A stretch of DNA of 51,165 bases from Gammaproteobacteria bacterium (GCA_024277755.1 JAJRUN010000067.1:1-51165), one strand, 5' to 3'; numbered from the stretch's first letter, positions 15,773 to 26,824 are shown. Notes: generated by a model not told the origin, from the sequence alone. Made by a program: numbers and translations.

Positions 15773-18427
15773 TTAGCTATCAAGCAAGGTGACAATGCTA
15801 ATGCGCAGCTTGTTGAGCAGTGCTTCATCCTTGATGGGTTGCTGGTTGTTGTGGCTAATGAAAAAAACATCTTCAACCCGTTCGCCAATGGTGGTGATTT
15901 TTGCATTTTGCAGGTGTACATCGCACTCCATTAGCGCTAAACCAATTTTGGATAGTAGCCCCGGGCGGTCGGCGGTGATGATCTCCATGACGGTGCGGTG
16001 GTTGTGGTCGTCATGATTGAAGTTGACACGGGTGTGGGTGTTGAAGTGTTTTAGTTGGCGGGCAGTGCGCCTGGTAGCGTGTTTCTTCGTGAAATCTGAT
16101 TGTGCCAGTTCATTTCTGAGTCGGTTGATGATCGCTTCAATCCGTTGACTGCTGCTGATGGCTTCGCCATTTTCTTCCAGGAGCACATAGGTGTCGAAGG
16201 CGTAGTCCTTACTTGAGGTAATGATGCGGGCATCGGCGACATTCAGGCCAAGCTGTTCAAAAATGCTGGTGCTGGCGGCAAACAAGTGGCCGGCAATCGG
16301 CATGTGAATGAATATCTCGGTGCCACCCCCCTGGCTGTGTTGCTGGGCAAGGATCAGCGGGAACTCATGTCCGGCATTGGCAATGATTGCCTCGGTGTGC
16401 CAGACAATTTCATCAACCGAGTGGCGGATAAAGTACTCCTGGCTGAGCGAGTTCCAGAGCTTATCAATGGCCTCATCAGGCACGCGTTGTCCAGATAACA
16501 GTTCGCGTGCCTGTTGTTGATTGTTTTCACACTGTTCGGTTTGGGCCAGCGGGTTTTCCAGTCCACGGCGAAAGGCACGGCGGGTAGCGTTATAGAGCTG
16601 TTGCAATAGTGAAGCCTTCCAGCTGTTGCAGATGGTGTGGTTGGTGCCGCGCATGTCTGCCAGTGTTAACAGGTAGAGGTAGTTGAGCCGGTTTGAATTG
16701 CCAACGATGGAGGCAAACTCAGCAATCACCTCCGGATCACTGATGTCTTTGCGCTGGGCGGTGCTGGACATAACCAGATGATGTTTCACCAGCCAGGCAA
16801 CGATGTTGGTGTCGTAGTTGTTTAGGCCGTGATGCCGGCAAAAATCGATGGTGTCTGCGGCGCCCAGTTCAGAGTGATCACCTCCCCGACCCTTGGCGAT
16901 GTCGTGAAACAGGCCGGCGAGGTAGAGCAGTTCAGGTTTGGGGATCTTTTTTATCAGTTTGCTGCAAAAGGGCAGCTCATGAGCATGAATGTCCAGCGTC
17001 ATGCGGCGCAGGTTGCGAACCACCATCAGGATGTGTTCATCAACAGTGTAGATGTGAAACAGGTCGTATTGCATCAGGCCAACGATCTTGCCAAAGGCGG
17101 GGATATAGTTAGCGAGAATGCCATAGCGATTCATTCTGCGCAGTTCATGGGTGATGCCGGCAGGCTGACGCATGATTTCCATGAACAGGCTGCGGTTGCG
17201 CAGATCATTACGGAATGTGTCATCGATGAGGTGGCGGTGGTTGCGGATAAGGCGAATGGTTGAAGCCCTGACGCCTTTGATTGCAGGGTGCTGTTCGATG
17301 AGTAGAAAAATTTCCAATAGGGCAAACGGATAGCGCTTGAAGATGTTTTCGTTGGTGGCTTCGATAAAGCCCTTGCTGATCTGGAAACGTTTGTTGATGG
17401 CGGCTGGTTTGCCGTGTTCGTCAGTGTAAAGAATGGCTTCCTGAAACAGTTGCAGCAGCATCTCGTTGAGCAGGCTGAGATCCATGATGGTGCGGTAATA
17501 ATCCTTCATGAATTGCTCAACGGCCAAGTGGCTGCTTTCATCGTGATAACCAAGCATGTCGGCCAGACTGCGCTGATAGTCGAATAGCAGGCGGTCTTCA
17601 TGGCGCTTGGTGAGGATGTGTAAGCCGAAGCGAACCTGCCAGAGAAAATTCTGGGCTTCGATCAGGTGAAGGTGTTCTTGCTCAGTGAGAAAGTTGTGTT
17701 TGACCAGGTCGTAGAGCGTTTCGGCATTGAAGTGGCGCTTGGCTACCCAGCCAATCATCTGCATGTCGCGCAGCCCCCCCGGGCCTTCCTTGATGTTGGG
17801 TTCAAGGTTATAGCCACTGTCGTCATATTTGTTGTGGCGGCTGATCTGCTCTTGCCGTTTTGCCTCAAAAAATTCGCGGCTGGTCCAGAGTTTGTCCGGG
17901 CCGGTCTGCTGGCGCATGATTTCAAATAGATCCTGTGGCCCGATCAGGGGGCGAGCCTCCATTAGATTGGTGGCGATGGTGATGTCGTCGCGAGCAGCGT
18001 CAATACACTCCCGGATAGAGCGCACGCTTTGGCCGACCTCCAGGCCGATGTCCCACAGGAACATAATGAACATCTCCAGGGCCTCGCGGTAATGTGCGTG
18101 GTCGTCATTCCTGAGCAGGATCAGTATGTCGATATCTGAGCCTGGATGAAGTTCGGCGCGGCCATAGCCACCAACGGCGATCAGGGCAATATCGAGATCA
18201 TTGGCAGGGAAATAGTCCCGCCAGGTCAGATTTAGAACCTGATCAATCAGTTCAGCGCGCAGGTGTACCAGCTCAGCGGCTTGCTGGCCGTCAATAAAAC
18301 GTTGTTTTATCGTCTGGTGTGCTTTTTTGAGACAGTCACGATAGACCTGGACGGCGGCATTGCCTTCGCTTAACCGCTTGTTGAGCTCGGTTGTGTCGAG
18401 GATTGATTCTGGATGTGAAGTATTCAT
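15773..18427 (-). CDS. glnD: Bifunctional uridylyltransferase/uridylyl-removing enzyme GlnD
   Basis: GlnD senses glutamine and adds UMP to, or removes it from, PII proteins (GlnB/GlnK), controlling nitrogen assimilation. The 884 residues match the family. The nucleotidyltransferase motif GGYGRAELHPGSDID is at 86-100. The HD phosphohydrolase motif LFHDIAKGRGGDHSELG lies near residue 515. Two ACT domains follow (about 700-775 and 805-884, the second starting RTVMEIITADRPGLLSKIG). It is located 15 bp after map, the usual gammaproteobacterial pairing. Confidence 0.97.
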   Translation of the reverse strand: MNTSHPESILDTTELNKRLSEGNAAVQVYRDCLKKAHQTIKQRFIDGQQAAELVHLRAELIDQVLNLTWRDYFPANDLDIALIAVGGYGRAELHPGSDIDILILLRNDDHAHYREALEMFIMFLWDIGLEVGQSVRSIRECIDAARDDITIATNLMEARPLIGPQDLFEIMRQQTGPDKLWTSREFFEAKRQEQISRHNKYDDSGYNLEPNIKEGPGGLRDMQMIGWVAKRHFNAETLYDLVKHNFLTEQEHLHLIEAQNFLWQVRFGLHILTKRHEDRLLFDYQRSLADMLGYHDESSHLAVEQFMKDYYRTIMDLSLLNEMLLQLFQEAILYTDEHGKPAAINKRFQISKGFIEATNENIFKRYPFALLEIFLLIEQHPAIKGVRASTIRLIRNHRHLIDDTFRNDLRNRSLFMEIMRQPAGITHELRRMNRYGILANYIPAFGKIVGLMQYDLFHIYTVDEHILMVVRNLRRMTLDIHAHELPFCSKLIKKIPKPELLYLAGLFHDIAKGRGGDHSELGAADTIDFCRHHGLNNYDTNIVAWLVKHHLVMSSTAQRKDISDPEVIAEFASIVGNSNRLNYLYLLTLADMRGTNHTICNSWKASLLQQLYNATRRAFRRGLENPLAQTEQCENNQQQARELLSGQRVPDEAIDKLWNSLSQEYFIRHSVDEIVWHTEAIIANAGHEFPLILAQQHSQGGGTEIFIHMPIAGHLFAASTSIFEQLGLNVADARIITSSKDYAFDTYVLLEENGEAISSSQRIEAIINRLRNELAQSDFTKKHATRRTARQLKHFNTHTRVNFNHDDHNHRTVMEIITADRPGLLSKIGLALMECDVHLQNAKITTIGERVEDVFFISHNNQQPIKDEALLNKLRISIVTLLDS

Positions 18428-18442
18428 CTGGACAACGGGGTC

Positions 18443-19210
18443 CTATATTTCGTCTTCTGGCAATTTGGTCAATACCTCAAAGCCATTCTCAGTGACCAGA
18501 ATAGTATGTTCCCATTGGGCTGACAGGCTGCGGTCACGAGTGACCACGGTCCACTTGTCCGGCAGCACTTTAACTTCACGTTTGCCGGTATTGATCATCG
18601 GTTCAATGGTAAAAATCATGCCAGGTTTGAGGGTGATACCGGTGTCTGGCTTACCATAGTGCAACACCTGAGGGTCTTCATGAAAATCAGCGCCAATGCC
18701 GTGACCACAGTATTCACGGACCACAGAGAAGTTGTTTTTTTCAGCGTGTTGCTGGACTGCGTGGCCAATATCGCCGAGCCGGGTGCCTGGTTTGATCATA
18801 TCAATGCCCAGTTTTAAACACTCATGGCTGATTTCGCTGACACGACGGGCGAGAATGCTCGGCTCGCCAACATAAAACATCTTGCTGCTGTCGCCATGGT
18901 AGCCGTCTTTGATGACGGTGATGTCAATATTGACGATGTCACCGTTTTTCAAAACTTTTTTACTGGGAATACCATGGCAGACCTGGTGGTTGACCGAGGT
19001 GCAGATCGATTTTGGAAAGCCATGGTAATTCAGCGGAGCAGGGACGGCCTGCTGCTCATTAACTATATAGTCATGGCAAATCTGGTTCAGCTCATCCGTT
19101 GTTACCCCGGCTTTGACGTGCGGACGAATCATATGCAGGACGTCAGCCGTCAAGCGGCCGGCTATGCGCATTTTTTCGATTTCTTCTGCGCTTTTTATCT
19201 TGACAGACAT
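18443..19210 (-). CDS. map: Type I methionine aminopeptidase
   Basis: This essential dinuclear-metal enzyme removes the N-terminal Met from nascent proteins. The 255 residues contain the metal ligands in VNIDITVIKDGYHGDSSK (two Asp), YCGHGIG (His), FTIEPM (Glu) and SAQWEHTILVT (Glu), plus the substrate His in VCHGIPS. ATG 19210 is normal for the family (MSVKIKSAEEIEKMR). It is divergent from rpsB, as in E. coli, and cotranscribed with glnD. Confidence 0.97.
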   Translation of the reverse strand: MSVKIKSAEEIEKMRIAGRLTADVLHMIRPHVKAGVTTDELNQICHDYIVNEQQAVPAPLNYHGFPKSICTSVNHQVCHGIPSKKVLKNGDIVNIDITVIKDGYHGDSSKMFYVGEPSILARRVSEISHECLKLGIDMIKPGTRLGDIGHAVQQHAEKNNFSVVREYCGHGIGADFHEDPQVLHYGKPDTGITLKPGMIFTIEPMINTGKREVKVLPDKWTVVTRDRSLSAQWEHTILVTENGFEVLTKLPEDEI

Positions 19211-19332
19211 GGTGGAAAACTCTGGTTATGTGGACTGGATTTTCGATTTTTGAGATAGTAGCCTGTTTTGCATCTCCTTGTCAGCTCTCATCTTTTTGCT
19301 CTTTTGAGGTGGGTTTTGTGGGGTCTTGAACG

Positions 19333-19361
19333 TTGAGTCTAGGGCCAGGTTATGGTATAAA
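19333..19361 (+). promoter_or_regulatory. Sigma-70 promoter of rpsB-tsf
   Basis: TTGAGT (19333-19338) and TATAAA (19356-19361) are 17 bp apart, and a TG two bases upstream of the -10 makes it an extended -10 element. Transcription would start near 19368, leaving a leader of about 147 nt before rpsB. Confidence 0.75.
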
Positions 19362-19367
19362 GCGCGC

Positions 19368-19514
19368 CAGCTAGACAAAAAATGTCTGCTTGGTTGTACG
19401 TAACCGGCCGTAGCCGGAATTCACACGCATATCATCACCTGAGCCTGGGTGCCCTGAACAGGGGTTGGGTTTCAGCGATGTGCGGAGGTTTAACCCGATT
19501 TAATGGAGAATTAA
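19368..19514 (+). promoter_or_regulatory. rpsB leader, possible S2 autoregulatory RNA
   Basis: The leader is about 147 nt with several potential stems, for example CCGG..CCGG at 19404-19417 and CCCTG-AA-CAGGG near 19453-19464. It ends in GGAGAATTAA before ATG 19515. In gammaproteobacteria the rpsB leader is known to bind S2 and repress rpsB-tsf. I infer the same here from position and structure only. Confidence 0.5.
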
Positions 19515-20336
19515 ATGTCTAACGTTTCTATGCGCCAAATGCTGGAGGCCGGTGTTCACTTTGGCCACCAAACCCGTTACTGGAACCCGAAAATGGCTCC
19601 GTATATCTTCGGTGATCGTAATAAGATCCATATCATCAACCTGGAAAAGACCCTGCCACTGTTCAATGAAGCAATGAACTTTGTGGGTAGTGTTACTGCG
19701 AAAAAGGGCAAGATCCTGTTTGTAGGCACCAAACGTGCTGCTCAGGACGTTATCCGTAAGGAAGCCGAACGTTGTGATATGCCTTATGTCAACCATCGCT
19801 GGTTGGGTGGTATGTTGACTAATTTCAAGACCATCAAACAGTCTGTTAAGCGTCTGAAAGACCTTGAGGCTATGGAAGACGATGGCCGCATGGATCGTTT
19901 CAACAAGAAAGAAGCTTTGGGTCTGAAGCGCGAAAAAGACAAGCTTGAGCGCAGTATGGGCGGCATCAAAAACATGCCAACACTGCCTGACGCTATCTTC
20001 CTGGTTGATTCAGGACACGAAAAGATTGCTATCGCTGAAGCCAAGACGCTGGGGATTCCTGTTGTTGGCATTATTGATACCAACAGCGATCCTCGTGTTG
20101 TTGATTACATGATTCCGGGTAATGACGATTCAGCACGTGCAATTTCTTTGTATGCACAAGGCGTTTCTGATGCTGTTATCAATAGCCGTGCTGCATCCAA
20201 TACCGGTGTTGAGGTTGCGGCTTCTTCAGACGCGAAGAAGAGCACAGCTGTTGCAGCTGAAACTGCGCCTGCTGTTGAAACTGCACCCGCGCCTGCTGCT
20301 GAAGCTGCACCTGCTGGTGACTCAGCTAAAGCATAA
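19515..20336 (+). CDS. rpsB: 30S ribosomal protein S2
   Basis: S2 is a 30S subunit protein needed for S1 binding. The 273 residues start with the family signature [21 protein letters not shown] and include [26 protein letters not shown] and [12 protein letters not shown]. The last 45 or so residues form an Ala/Pro/Glu-rich tail ([20 protein letters not shown]) that makes the protein longer than the 241 residues of E. coli S2; such low-complexity tails occur in some relatives. GGAGAA precedes ATG 19515. tsf follows after a hairpin. Confidence 0.98.
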   Translation: MSNVSMRQMLEAGVHFGHQTRYWNPKMAPYIFGDRNKIHIINLEKTLPLFNEAMNFVGSVTAKKGKILFVGTKRAAQDVIRKEAERCDMPYVNHRWLGGMLTNFKTIKQSVKRLKDLEAMEDDGRMDRFNKKEALGLKREKDKLERSMGGIKNMPTLPDAIFLVDSGHEKIAIAEAKTLGIPVVGIIDTNSDPRVVDYMIPGNDDSARAISLYAQGVSDAVINSRAASNTGVEVAASSDAKKSTAVAAETAPAVETAPAPAAEAAPAGDSAKA

Positions 20337-20366
20337 CGATTTCTTTACTTGAAAGAACACGTTACA

Positions 20367-20388
20367 GGGCCGTCCGCGAGGGCGGCCC
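20367..20388 (+). other. rpsB-tsf intergenic hairpin (attenuator-like)
   Basis: GGGCCGTCC (20367-20375) pairs with GGGCGGCCC (20380-20388) around GCGA with one G-T pair. No T tract follows, so it is more likely a processing or partial attenuation element that sets the rpsB:tsf ratio than a full terminator. Confidence 0.65.
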
Positions 20389-20428
20389 ACTTTATAACTT
20401 GAATACATATAATTGAGAGGTTGAGGCA

Positions 20429-21304
20429 ATGGCAATTACTGCAGCCCAAGTGAAAGAACTGCGCGAGCGCACTGGCGCCGGCATGATGGAATGTAAAAAG
20501 ACTTTGGTTGAAACCAACGGCGATATCGAAGCGGCAATCGAACAGATGCGCGTCAGTGGTTTGGCCAAGGCAGACAAAAAGTCTGACCGTATTGCGGCTG
20601 AAGGTATTATTGCCGTGGCGCGTAGTACTGACGGTAAGCAGGCGGTGTTGGTTGAAGTTAACTGTGAAACTGATTTTGTAGCCAAGGGGGATGATTTCAC
20701 TGCCTTTGCTGCTGCCGTTGCAGATACAGCCTTGAACGCAGGTGTTAGCACTGCTGAAGCGCTGTTGGAAGCAAGTCATGAAGGCAATACTGTTGAACAT
20801 GGTCGCAAGGAATTGATTGCCAAGATCGGTGAAAATATCACTGTTCGTCGTGTCAGCCGGATTGAATCAGACGGTGTTGTTGGTGCCTATATGCATGGCA
20901 GTCGTATTGGTGTTTTGACGGGTGTTGCTGGTGGCGATGAAGCGCTGGCCAAAGATATCTCCATGCACATTGCTGCAAGCAAGCCTGTTTGTGTGAGTGC
21001 TGATGATGTGCCTGCAGACGTGATTGAAAAAGAGAAAGAAATTTTCACAGCCCAGGCCGCTGAAAGCGGCAAGCCACCTGAAATTATTGAAAAGATGATT
21101 GGCGGTCGTATTAAAAAGTTCCTGAAAGAGGTTACGCTGGTCGGCCAGCCTTTTGTTAAGGATCCTGATCAGACAATTGAGAAACTTTTGGCATCCAAGG
21201 GTGCAACTGTCACTGCTTTCGAACGTTTGGAAGTAGGCGAAGGTATCGAGAAGAAGGAAGAGGATTTCGTTGCCGAAGTAATGGCCCAAGCTAAAGGAGC
21301 TTAA
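20429..21304 (+). CDS. tsf: Translation elongation factor Ts
   Basis: EF-Ts is the guanine-nucleotide exchange factor for EF-Tu. The 291 residues start [20 protein letters not shown] (UBA-like N-domain) and contain the signature [14 protein letters not shown] near residue 75 and HIAASKP in the second core half. The C-terminal part ends [13 protein letters not shown] upstream of ATG 20429 is the ribosome-binding site. The AAAGGAG at its 3' end (21293-21299) serves pyrH, three bases further on. Confidence 0.98.
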   Translation: MAITAAQVKELRERTGAGMMECKKTLVETNGDIEAAIEQMRVSGLAKADKKSDRIAAEGIIAVARSTDGKQAVLVEVNCETDFVAKGDDFTAFAAAVADTALNAGVSTAEALLEASHEGNTVEHGRKELIAKIGENITVRRVSRIESDGVVGAYMHGSRIGVLTGVAGGDEALAKDISMHIAASKPVCVSADDVPADVIEKEKEIFTAQAAESGKPPEIIEKMIGGRIKKFLKEVTLVGQPFVKDPDQTIEKLLASKGATVTAFERLEVGEGIEKKEEDFVAEVMAQAKGA

Positions 21305-21307
21305 TCC

Positions 21308-22033
21308 GTGTCTGACAGCAAGGCGAAACCTGTTTATAAACGGATACTGCTAAAGCTGAGCGGTGAAGCATTAATGGGTGAGGGTCAGTTTGGTATTGAC
21401 CCTCAGACCATTAACCGGATTGCTGCCAACGTTGTTGAACTGCTCGATTTTGGTGTCGAGGTGGGTTTGGTCGTTGGTGGCGGCAACCTTTTCCGTGGTG
21501 CGGGTCTTGCTGAAGCAGGTATGGAACGTGTTACTGGTGATCACATGGGTATGCTGGCCACTGTTATGAATGCGCTGGCAATGCAGGATGCCTTGGAACA
21601 TCAGGGGGCTAATGCTCGCGTTATGTCTGCGGTAAAGATCAATCAGATTTGTGAGGACTATATCAAGCGCCGTGCAGTCAGGCACCTTGAAAAAGGCCGG
21701 GTGGCTATATTTGCTGCGGGTACGGGCAATCCGTTTTTTACTACGGATTCGGCTGCCAGTCTGCGAGCCGTTGAGATTGGCGCAGATTTGCTGATTAAGG
21801 CGACTAAGGTCGATGGTATTTATACCTCGGATCCTGTTAAAGACCCGACGGCCACACGTTACGATAATCTAAGTTTTGACGAAGTGTTAGATCAACGTCT
21901 GGCGGTAATGGATGCCACTGCGATTGTATTATGTCGTGATCACAACATGCCGTTGTGTGTTTTAAATATCAATGAGCCTGGTGCCCTGATGAAAACCATG
22001 CAGGGTGAGCATGTAGGAACTTTTGTTCGCTAA
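21308..22033 (+). CDS. pyrH: UMP kinase
   Basis: This hexameric enzyme phosphorylates UMP to UDP in pyrimidine nucleotide synthesis. The 241 residues show [14 protein letters not shown] at the ATP site, [30 protein letters not shown], and [16 protein letters not shown] for UMP binding. The start is GTG 21308, with an excellent AAAGGAG ending 8 bases upstream inside tsf. The frr start follows 13 bp after the stop. Confidence 0.98.
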   Translation: MSDSKAKPVYKRILLKLSGEALMGEGQFGIDPQTINRIAANVVELLDFGVEVGLVVGGGNLFRGAGLAEAGMERVTGDHMGMLATVMNALAMQDALEHQGANARVMSAVKINQICEDYIKRRAVRHLEKGRVAIFAAGTGNPFFTTDSAASLRAVEIGADLLIKATKVDGIYTSDPVKDPTATRYDNLSFDEVLDQRLAVMDATAIVLCRDHNMPLCVLNINEPGALMKTMQGEHVGTFVR

Positions 22034-22045
22034 AGGAATAGAAGC

Positions 22046-22603
22046 ATGATTCAAGAAATAAAAAAAGACGCCTCAACACGTATGGGCAAAAGTCTGGTTG
22101 CTCTGAAAGATGAATTTACCAAGATCAGAACGGGGCGTGCCCACACCAGTTTGCTGGATCACATTAAAGTTGATTTTTACGGCAATATAGTGCCCATTAA
22201 TCAGGCCGCTTCTGTCTCTGTTGCTGATGCCAGGACATTGACTGTGCAACCGTGGGACAGGAGTATGGTGCCTGTGATTGAGAAGGCAATTCTGAACTCA
22301 GACTTGGGTTTGAATCCCTCAACAGCGGGTGAGGTTATTCGTGTTCCCTTGCCGATGTTGACGGAAGAACGTCGTAAAGAAATGATTAAAGTGGTTAGAA
22401 GTGAGGCTGAAGGCGCACGTGTGGCGTGTCGCAATATTCGTCGCGATGCTAATAATGACATTAAAGAATTATTGAAAGAAAAAGAGATTGGTGAAGACGA
22501 AGCACATCGTGCTGAAGATGAAATCCAGAAGGTCACTGACAAGCATGTTGCTGATATTGAGCAGATGCTGGAGGTAAAAGAAAAAGATCTGATGGAAATC
22601 TAG
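22046..22603 (+). CDS. frr: Ribosome recycling factor
   Basis: RRF splits post-termination ribosomes together with EF-G. The 185 residues match the family exactly in length, with [21 protein letters not shown], the [14 protein letters not shown] segment, and [21 protein letters not shown] (each within the two-domain fold). AAAGGAATAG precedes ATG 22046. A hairpin lies just after the stop. Confidence 0.98.
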   Translation: MIQEIKKDASTRMGKSLVALKDEFTKIRTGRAHTSLLDHIKVDFYGNIVPINQAASVSVADARTLTVQPWDRSMVPVIEKAILNSDLGLNPSTAGEVIRVPLPMLTEERRKEMIKVVRSEAEGARVACRNIRRDANNDIKELLKEKEIGEDEAHRAEDEIQKVTDKHVADIEQMLEVKEKDLMEI

Positions 22604-22613
22604 AAACAGAATA

Positions 22614-22639
22614 CGAAGCAGGCCTTGTTGCCTGCTTCG
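22614..22639 (+). terminator. Hairpin after frr, weak terminator
   Basis: CGAAGCAGGC (22614-22623) pairs perfectly with GCCTGCTTCG (22630-22639); the following CAATTTTAATT has only a short T run. It may terminate part of the rpsB-frr transcripts before uppS. Confidence 0.6.
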
Positions 22640-22679
22640 CAATTTTAATTCGAATTGCACTCATACCCGTAGGTAATGC

Positions 22680-23441
22680 ATGTCTGAAGGCGAACAAGCT
22701 CAAGAATACCATGGCAAGCTTCCTCGCCATGTTGCCATTATCATGGATGGCAATGGTCGTTGGGCCAAGCGGCGTCACATGCCACGAGTCGCTGGGCACC
22801 GTGCCGGGGTAGAGTCGTTGCGCTCCATTATTCAGCGCTGTGGCGAATTGGGGGTAGAAGCTTTGACCCTGTTTGCTTTTAGCAGTGAAAATTGGCGTCG
22901 ACCTGAGAAGGAGGTCGGTTTGCTAATGGAGTTGTTCATCATCGCCTTGCAACGTGAAACCAAAAGACTTAATGAACGCAATGTTCGTTTACGAGTGATT
23001 GGTGACCTGAGTCGTTTTTCTGACAAACTACAAAAAGAAATCAGTAAGGCAGAAGAAAAAACCAAGGTTAATACCGGTTTGTTGCTTGCTATCGCTGCTA
23101 ATTATGGGGGCCGTTGGGATATTACCCAAGCGGTGAAAAAGCTGGCGCTTCAGCTTGAAAAGGGCGATTTGGCTGCGGCAGCTGTGGATGAAGATATGGT
23201 TTTTCAGCACCTTTGTATGGCTGACATGCCTGAGCCTGATCTGTTTATTCGCACGGGTGGTGAACAACGGATTAGTAATTTTCTGTTGTGGCAGCTGGCT
23301 TATAGCGAGCTTTATTTCACTGATGTGCTGTGGCCTGATTTTACCCCGAAAGAGCTGGATACTGCATTAGAGTGGTTTGCCGGACGACAACGTCGTTTTG
23401 GTCGTACGGGTGATCAAGTGGAGCAGATAAAGCGTGCTTAA
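22680..23441 (+). CDS. uppS: Undecaprenyl diphosphate synthase
   Basis: This cis-prenyltransferase makes C55 undecaprenyl diphosphate, the carrier precursor for peptidoglycan and polysaccharides. The 253 residues have the catalytic [13 protein letters not shown] (Asp in MDGNG), [21 protein letters not shown] and [22 protein letters not shown] 22680 starts 76 bp after frr. The 3' end overlaps cdsA by 8 bp. Confidence 0.98.
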   Translation: MSEGEQAQEYHGKLPRHVAIIMDGNGRWAKRRHMPRVAGHRAGVESLRSIIQRCGELGVEALTLFAFSSENWRRPEKEVGLLMELFIIALQRETKRLNERNVRLRVIGDLSRFSDKLQKEISKAEEKTKVNTGLLLAIAANYGGRWDITQAVKKLALQLEKGDLAAAAVDEDMVFQHLCMADMPEPDLFIRTGGEQRISNFLLWQLAYSELYFTDVLWPDFTPKELDTALEWFAGRQRRFGRTGDQVEQIKRA

Positions 23442-24264
23442 ACAACGGCTATTGACAGCCTTAATCCTTATTCCACTGGTGGTCTGGGCTGTGCTTGGGC
23501 TGAGTACTGCTGTGCTTGGGCTTATATTGGGTCTGTTTGTCCTGCTGGGTAGCTGGGAGTGGGCGCGTCTGATTGGTTTACAGTCAACGCTTGCCCGCTC
23601 TTCTTACGTCGCCTTCATCGCCATGTTGTTATACCTGTCTACATTCCTGCTGGCGACATCTGAGGGCTTTGTTTTTGCTGTCCTGGTGACGGCGGGACTG
23701 TGGTGGTTGATTGGCACGGTTTGGGTGTTTCGGTACCGCGGTGAAACCGGGCTTAAACCGATTGATACCCAGTTTGGTTTGTTTGTCGGGGTTATGGTGC
23801 TTGTGCCTACCTGGTTGGCGATGACCTATATCCATGCCTTTTCGGATGATGGTCCAGCCATGCTGTTATTTGTGATGGTATTGATTTGGGCTGCTGACAG
23901 TGGTGCCTATTTTGCCGGACGCAAGTTTGGCAGGCACAAACTTGCGCCACAGGTCAGCCCGGGTAAAACCATTGAAGGAGTGGTGGGCGGTTTGTTTGCC
24001 GCAGCGCTGTTTTCCGTGATTGGTGCCGCCAGTTTTGATCTGCCCGTGTTAGGTGGAATCAGTTTTGTTGTATTGTCTGTGATTGTGGTGTTGTTATCCG
24101 TGATTGGTGATTTGTTTGAAAGCCTGTTTAAGCGTCGTGCTGGGGTGAAAGACAGCGGTCAGTTGTTGCCTGGTCATGGTGGTGTGTTAGACCGCATTGA
24201 CAGCCTGACTGCCGCTGCCCCTGTTTTTGCTCTGGCCTTGGCCGTGTTTGAAACAGTCTCATGA
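23434..24264 (+). CDS. cdsA: Phosphatidate cytidylyltransferase
   Basis: CdsA makes CDP-diacylglycerol from phosphatidic acid and CTP at the inner membrane. The 276 residues are mostly membrane helices. The signature region includes [31 protein letters not shown], and near the end [18 protein letters not shown] and [13 protein letters not shown]. The start is GTG 23434 inside the end of uppS. The stop overlaps dxr as ATGA. Confidence 0.97.
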   Translation: MLKQRLLTALILIPLVVWAVLGLSTAVLGLILGLFVLLGSWEWARLIGLQSTLARSSYVAFIAMLLYLSTFLLATSEGFVFAVLVTAGLWWLIGTVWVFRYRGETGLKPIDTQFGLFVGVMVLVPTWLAMTYIHAFSDDGPAMLLFVMVLIWAADSGAYFAGRKFGRHKLAPQVSPGKTIEGVVGGLFAAALFSVIGAASFDLPVLGGISFVVLSVIVVLLSVIGDLFESLFKRRAGVKDSGQLLPGHGGVLDRIDSLTAAAPVFALALAVFETVS

Positions 24265-25433
24265 TCGGCGTTACCGTACTTGGTTCAACCGGCTCAATCG
24301 GGGTGAACACTCTTGATGTTCTGGCGCGACACTCTGACAAGTACCGTGCTGTTGCCTTAACGGCCAATAAAGACGTGGCCAAGATGCTTGAGCAGTGCCG
24401 CGCCTGTTTGCCTGATTATGCGGTGATGGCAGATGAGGCCGCCGCCGAAACATTGGCCACTGAGCTGCATCAGGCAGGGCTGGATGGAATAACCGTTTTG
24501 TCTGGTGAGGCTGGCCTGGTACAGGTTGCGTCAATGCCTGAGGCAGACTGTGTGATGGCGGCTATTGTGGGTGCCGCTGGTTTGTTGCCAAGCCTGGCTG
24601 CTGCTCGGGCTGGCAAGCGTATCCTTCTGGCAAATAAAGAAGCGCTGGTCATGTCTGGCAAGATCTTTATGGATGAGGTTAGAAACAACAATGCCTTGTT
24701 GTTGCCGGTCGATAGCGAACACAATGCAATCTTTCAGAGTATGCCTGCCGACTATGCCGGTGATTTGACGCGCTCTGGGGTCAGACAGATTTTATTAACG
24801 GCCTCGGGTGGCCCCTTTCGCAGTTGTGATATCAGTGAACTTGATGCTGTCACACCTGAGCAGGCCTGCGCTCATCCTAACTGGGTGATGGGGCGTAAGA
24901 TATCGGTAGACTCTGCCACTATGATGAATAAAGGCCTGGAAGTGATAGAGGCTTGCTGGCTGTTTAATGCTGAACCAAGCCAGATTCAGGTAGTCATACA
25001 TCCTCAGAGTGTGATTCATTCAATGGTGGACTATGTTGATGGTTCAGTATTGGCGCAATTGGGCAGCCCTGATATGCGCACACCGATTGCCAATGCCCTG
25101 GCCTGGCCTGAGCGGGTAGAGGCGGGAGTGAATAAACTCAATTTGTTTGATGTTGCCCGGCTTGATTTTGAAAAACCTGACTTTGAGCGTTTTCCCTGCC
25201 TGCGACTGGCCTATGAAGCCATGCAACAAGGTGGTACGGCTTCTGCAATTTTAAATGCGGCCAATGAAATTGCTGTGGATGCCTTCCTGAATAAGCACCT
25301 AAAGTTTACCGCGATTGCTTCAGTGGTGGAAAAAACCATGCAGGCTGTGTCGTCGGAAACGGTGACAAGCCTGGAGCAGGTTCTTGCTGCTGATGCTGAG
25401 GCAAGAAATATTGCCCGTGCGTTGCTGCAATAA
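24261..25433 (+). CDS. dxr: 1-deoxy-D-xylulose 5-phosphate reductoisomerase
   Basis: Dxr is the NADPH-dependent committed step of the MEP isoprenoid pathway, making 2-C-methyl-D-erythritol 4-phosphate. The 390 residues show the nucleotide-binding [25 protein letters not shown], the metal-binding [11 protein letters not shown], and [20 protein letters not shown]. It supplies precursors for UppS, two genes upstream, and is translationally coupled to cdsA. Confidence 0.98.
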   Translation: MIGVTVLGSTGSIGVNTLDVLARHSDKYRAVALTANKDVAKMLEQCRACLPDYAVMADEAAAETLATELHQAGLDGITVLSGEAGLVQVASMPEADCVMAAIVGAAGLLPSLAAARAGKRILLANKEALVMSGKIFMDEVRNNNALLLPVDSEHNAIFQSMPADYAGDLTRSGVRQILLTASGGPFRSCDISELDAVTPEQACAHPNWVMGRKISVDSATMMNKGLEVIEACWLFNAEPSQIQVVIHPQSVIHSMVDYVDGSVLAQLGSPDMRTPIANALAWPERVEAGVNKLNLFDVARLDFEKPDFERFPCLRLAYEAMQQGGTASAILNAANEIAVDAFLNKHLKFTAIASVVEKTMQAVSSETVTSLEQVLAADAEARNIARALLQ

Positions 25434-25452
25434 ATAAAATTAGTAGAGTCGT

Positions 25453-26811
25453 ATGATCACAGTCTTATCTTCAATCTTCTTTTTCATTCTTGCCCTTGGC
25501 ATATTGATTACCGTGCACGAGTTTGGCCATTACTGGGTAGCACGCAAGGTGGGTGTCAAAGTGCTGCGGTTTTCAGTTGGTTTTGGTAAACCGCTATGGT
25601 CGAAAATCGCCGGGCCGGATAATACTGAATATGTGCTGGCGGCGATTCCTCTGGGCGGTTATGTGCGTATGCTTGATGAACGCGAAGCGGAAGTGGCTGA
25701 AGAAGAGGTTCATCGAGCCTTTAACCGCCAATCATTGGCCAAAAGAACAGCAGTTGTTATTGCCGGACCATTATTTAATTTTATCCTGGCGATTGCCGCA
25801 TACTGGCTGATCTTTGTTATTGGTGTCACTGGCATGAAACCGATTGTTGGTCAGGTGACTCCGGGCTCGATTGCGGCAGTGGCCGGACTAGAGCAGGGTG
25901 AGCATATTGTGGCCATTGGCGACAAGGAAACACCAACCTGGGAAGTTGTGGTTGTTTCCATGCTTGATGATGCGATTGGTTCTGGTGAAGTACTGATCAA
26001 GGTTGAGCAGCCTGGTCATGCCGGGCAGCTACAGCGAGTGGTTCGTTTCGATAGCATTCCCGAGGATCTCAATCGTGGTGGTCTACTCGATTTTATTGGC
26101 CTTAGGCCATACCGGCCGGCGATTCCTGCCATTATTGGCAAATTGGCACCAAATGGTGCAGCAGATCGTGCCGGTATGGAAGTTGGGGACAAGGTCGTTG
26201 CAGTTGATGGTGAGGTGGTTGATGACTGGGAACAACTGGTTGATTATGTTCGCGCCAGGCCGGATAAGTCGATTGATATTGAGGTTAAACGCGCCACCGG
26301 GGTTGTTAAACTTTCCATTACGCCTGTACGGGTTGAAGGGGATATCGGTAAAATAGGTGCCGGTGTGCAGATGCAGGAAATGCCGGAAGAGCTGAAGTCG
26401 GAGGTGAAGTATGGTCCTGCGGTTGCCTTGCTTAATGCTGCAACCAAAACCTGGGATATGTCTTACCTGACGCTGCGCATGCTGGGCAAGATGGTGACAG
26501 GCGATATTTCACTTTCGAATCTCAGTGGCCCGATAAGTATTGCCCGTTATGCCGGTTATTCAGCCAGCATTGGTTTTATTTCATTTTTGACCTTTCTTGC
26601 TATCGTCAGTATCAGTCTTGGTGTTTTAAATTTGTTACCAGTGCCAATGCTTGATGGCGGTCATTTGCTTTATTATCTGGTTGAATTATTTAAGGGTAGC
26701 CCGGTGTCAGAGAGTACCCAGTTAATTGGCCAGAAGCTTGGTATTGCTATGTTATTGGGAATGATGATGCTTGCTTTCTATAACGATATTTTACGTTTCT
26801 TTGTTAATTAA
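25453..26811 (+). CDS. rseP: Site-2 intramembrane zinc protease RseP
   Basis: RseP cuts anti-sigma factor RseA within the membrane to release sigma-E. The 452 residues have the zinc motif HEFGH near residue 23 in the first membrane helix and two PDZ domains (about 115-200 and 220-300). The LDG motif is in NLLPVPMLDGGHLLYY near residue 400, and a last membrane helix follows. It sits 19 bp after dxr and immediately before bamA, the usual envelope-stress context. Confidence 0.97.
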   Translation: MITVLSSIFFFILALGILITVHEFGHYWVARKVGVKVLRFSVGFGKPLWSKIAGPDNTEYVLAAIPLGGYVRMLDEREAEVAEEEVHRAFNRQSLAKRTAVVIAGPLFNFILAIAAYWLIFVIGVTGMKPIVGQVTPGSIAAVAGLEQGEHIVAIGDKETPTWEVVVVSMLDDAIGSGEVLIKVEQPGHAGQLQRVVRFDSIPEDLNRGGLLDFIGLRPYRPAIPAIIGKLAPNGAADRAGMEVGDKVVAVDGEVVDDWEQLVDYVRARPDKSIDIEVKRATGVVKLSITPVRVEGDIGKIGAGVQMQEMPEELKSEVKYGPAVALLNAATKTWDMSYLTLRMLGKMVTGDISLSNLSGPISIARYAGYSASIGFISFLTFLAIVSISLGVLNLLPVPMLDGGHLLYYLVELFKGSPVSESTQLIGQKLGIAMLLGMMMLAFYNDILRFFVN

Positions 26812-26824
26812 ATCTGCTATTTGT

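Noticed and set aside
15769-15921. Upstream extension of the rhombosortase frame
   Set aside because: It lies wholly inside glnD and codes for a Cys/Ser-rich stretch unlike rhomboid N-termini.
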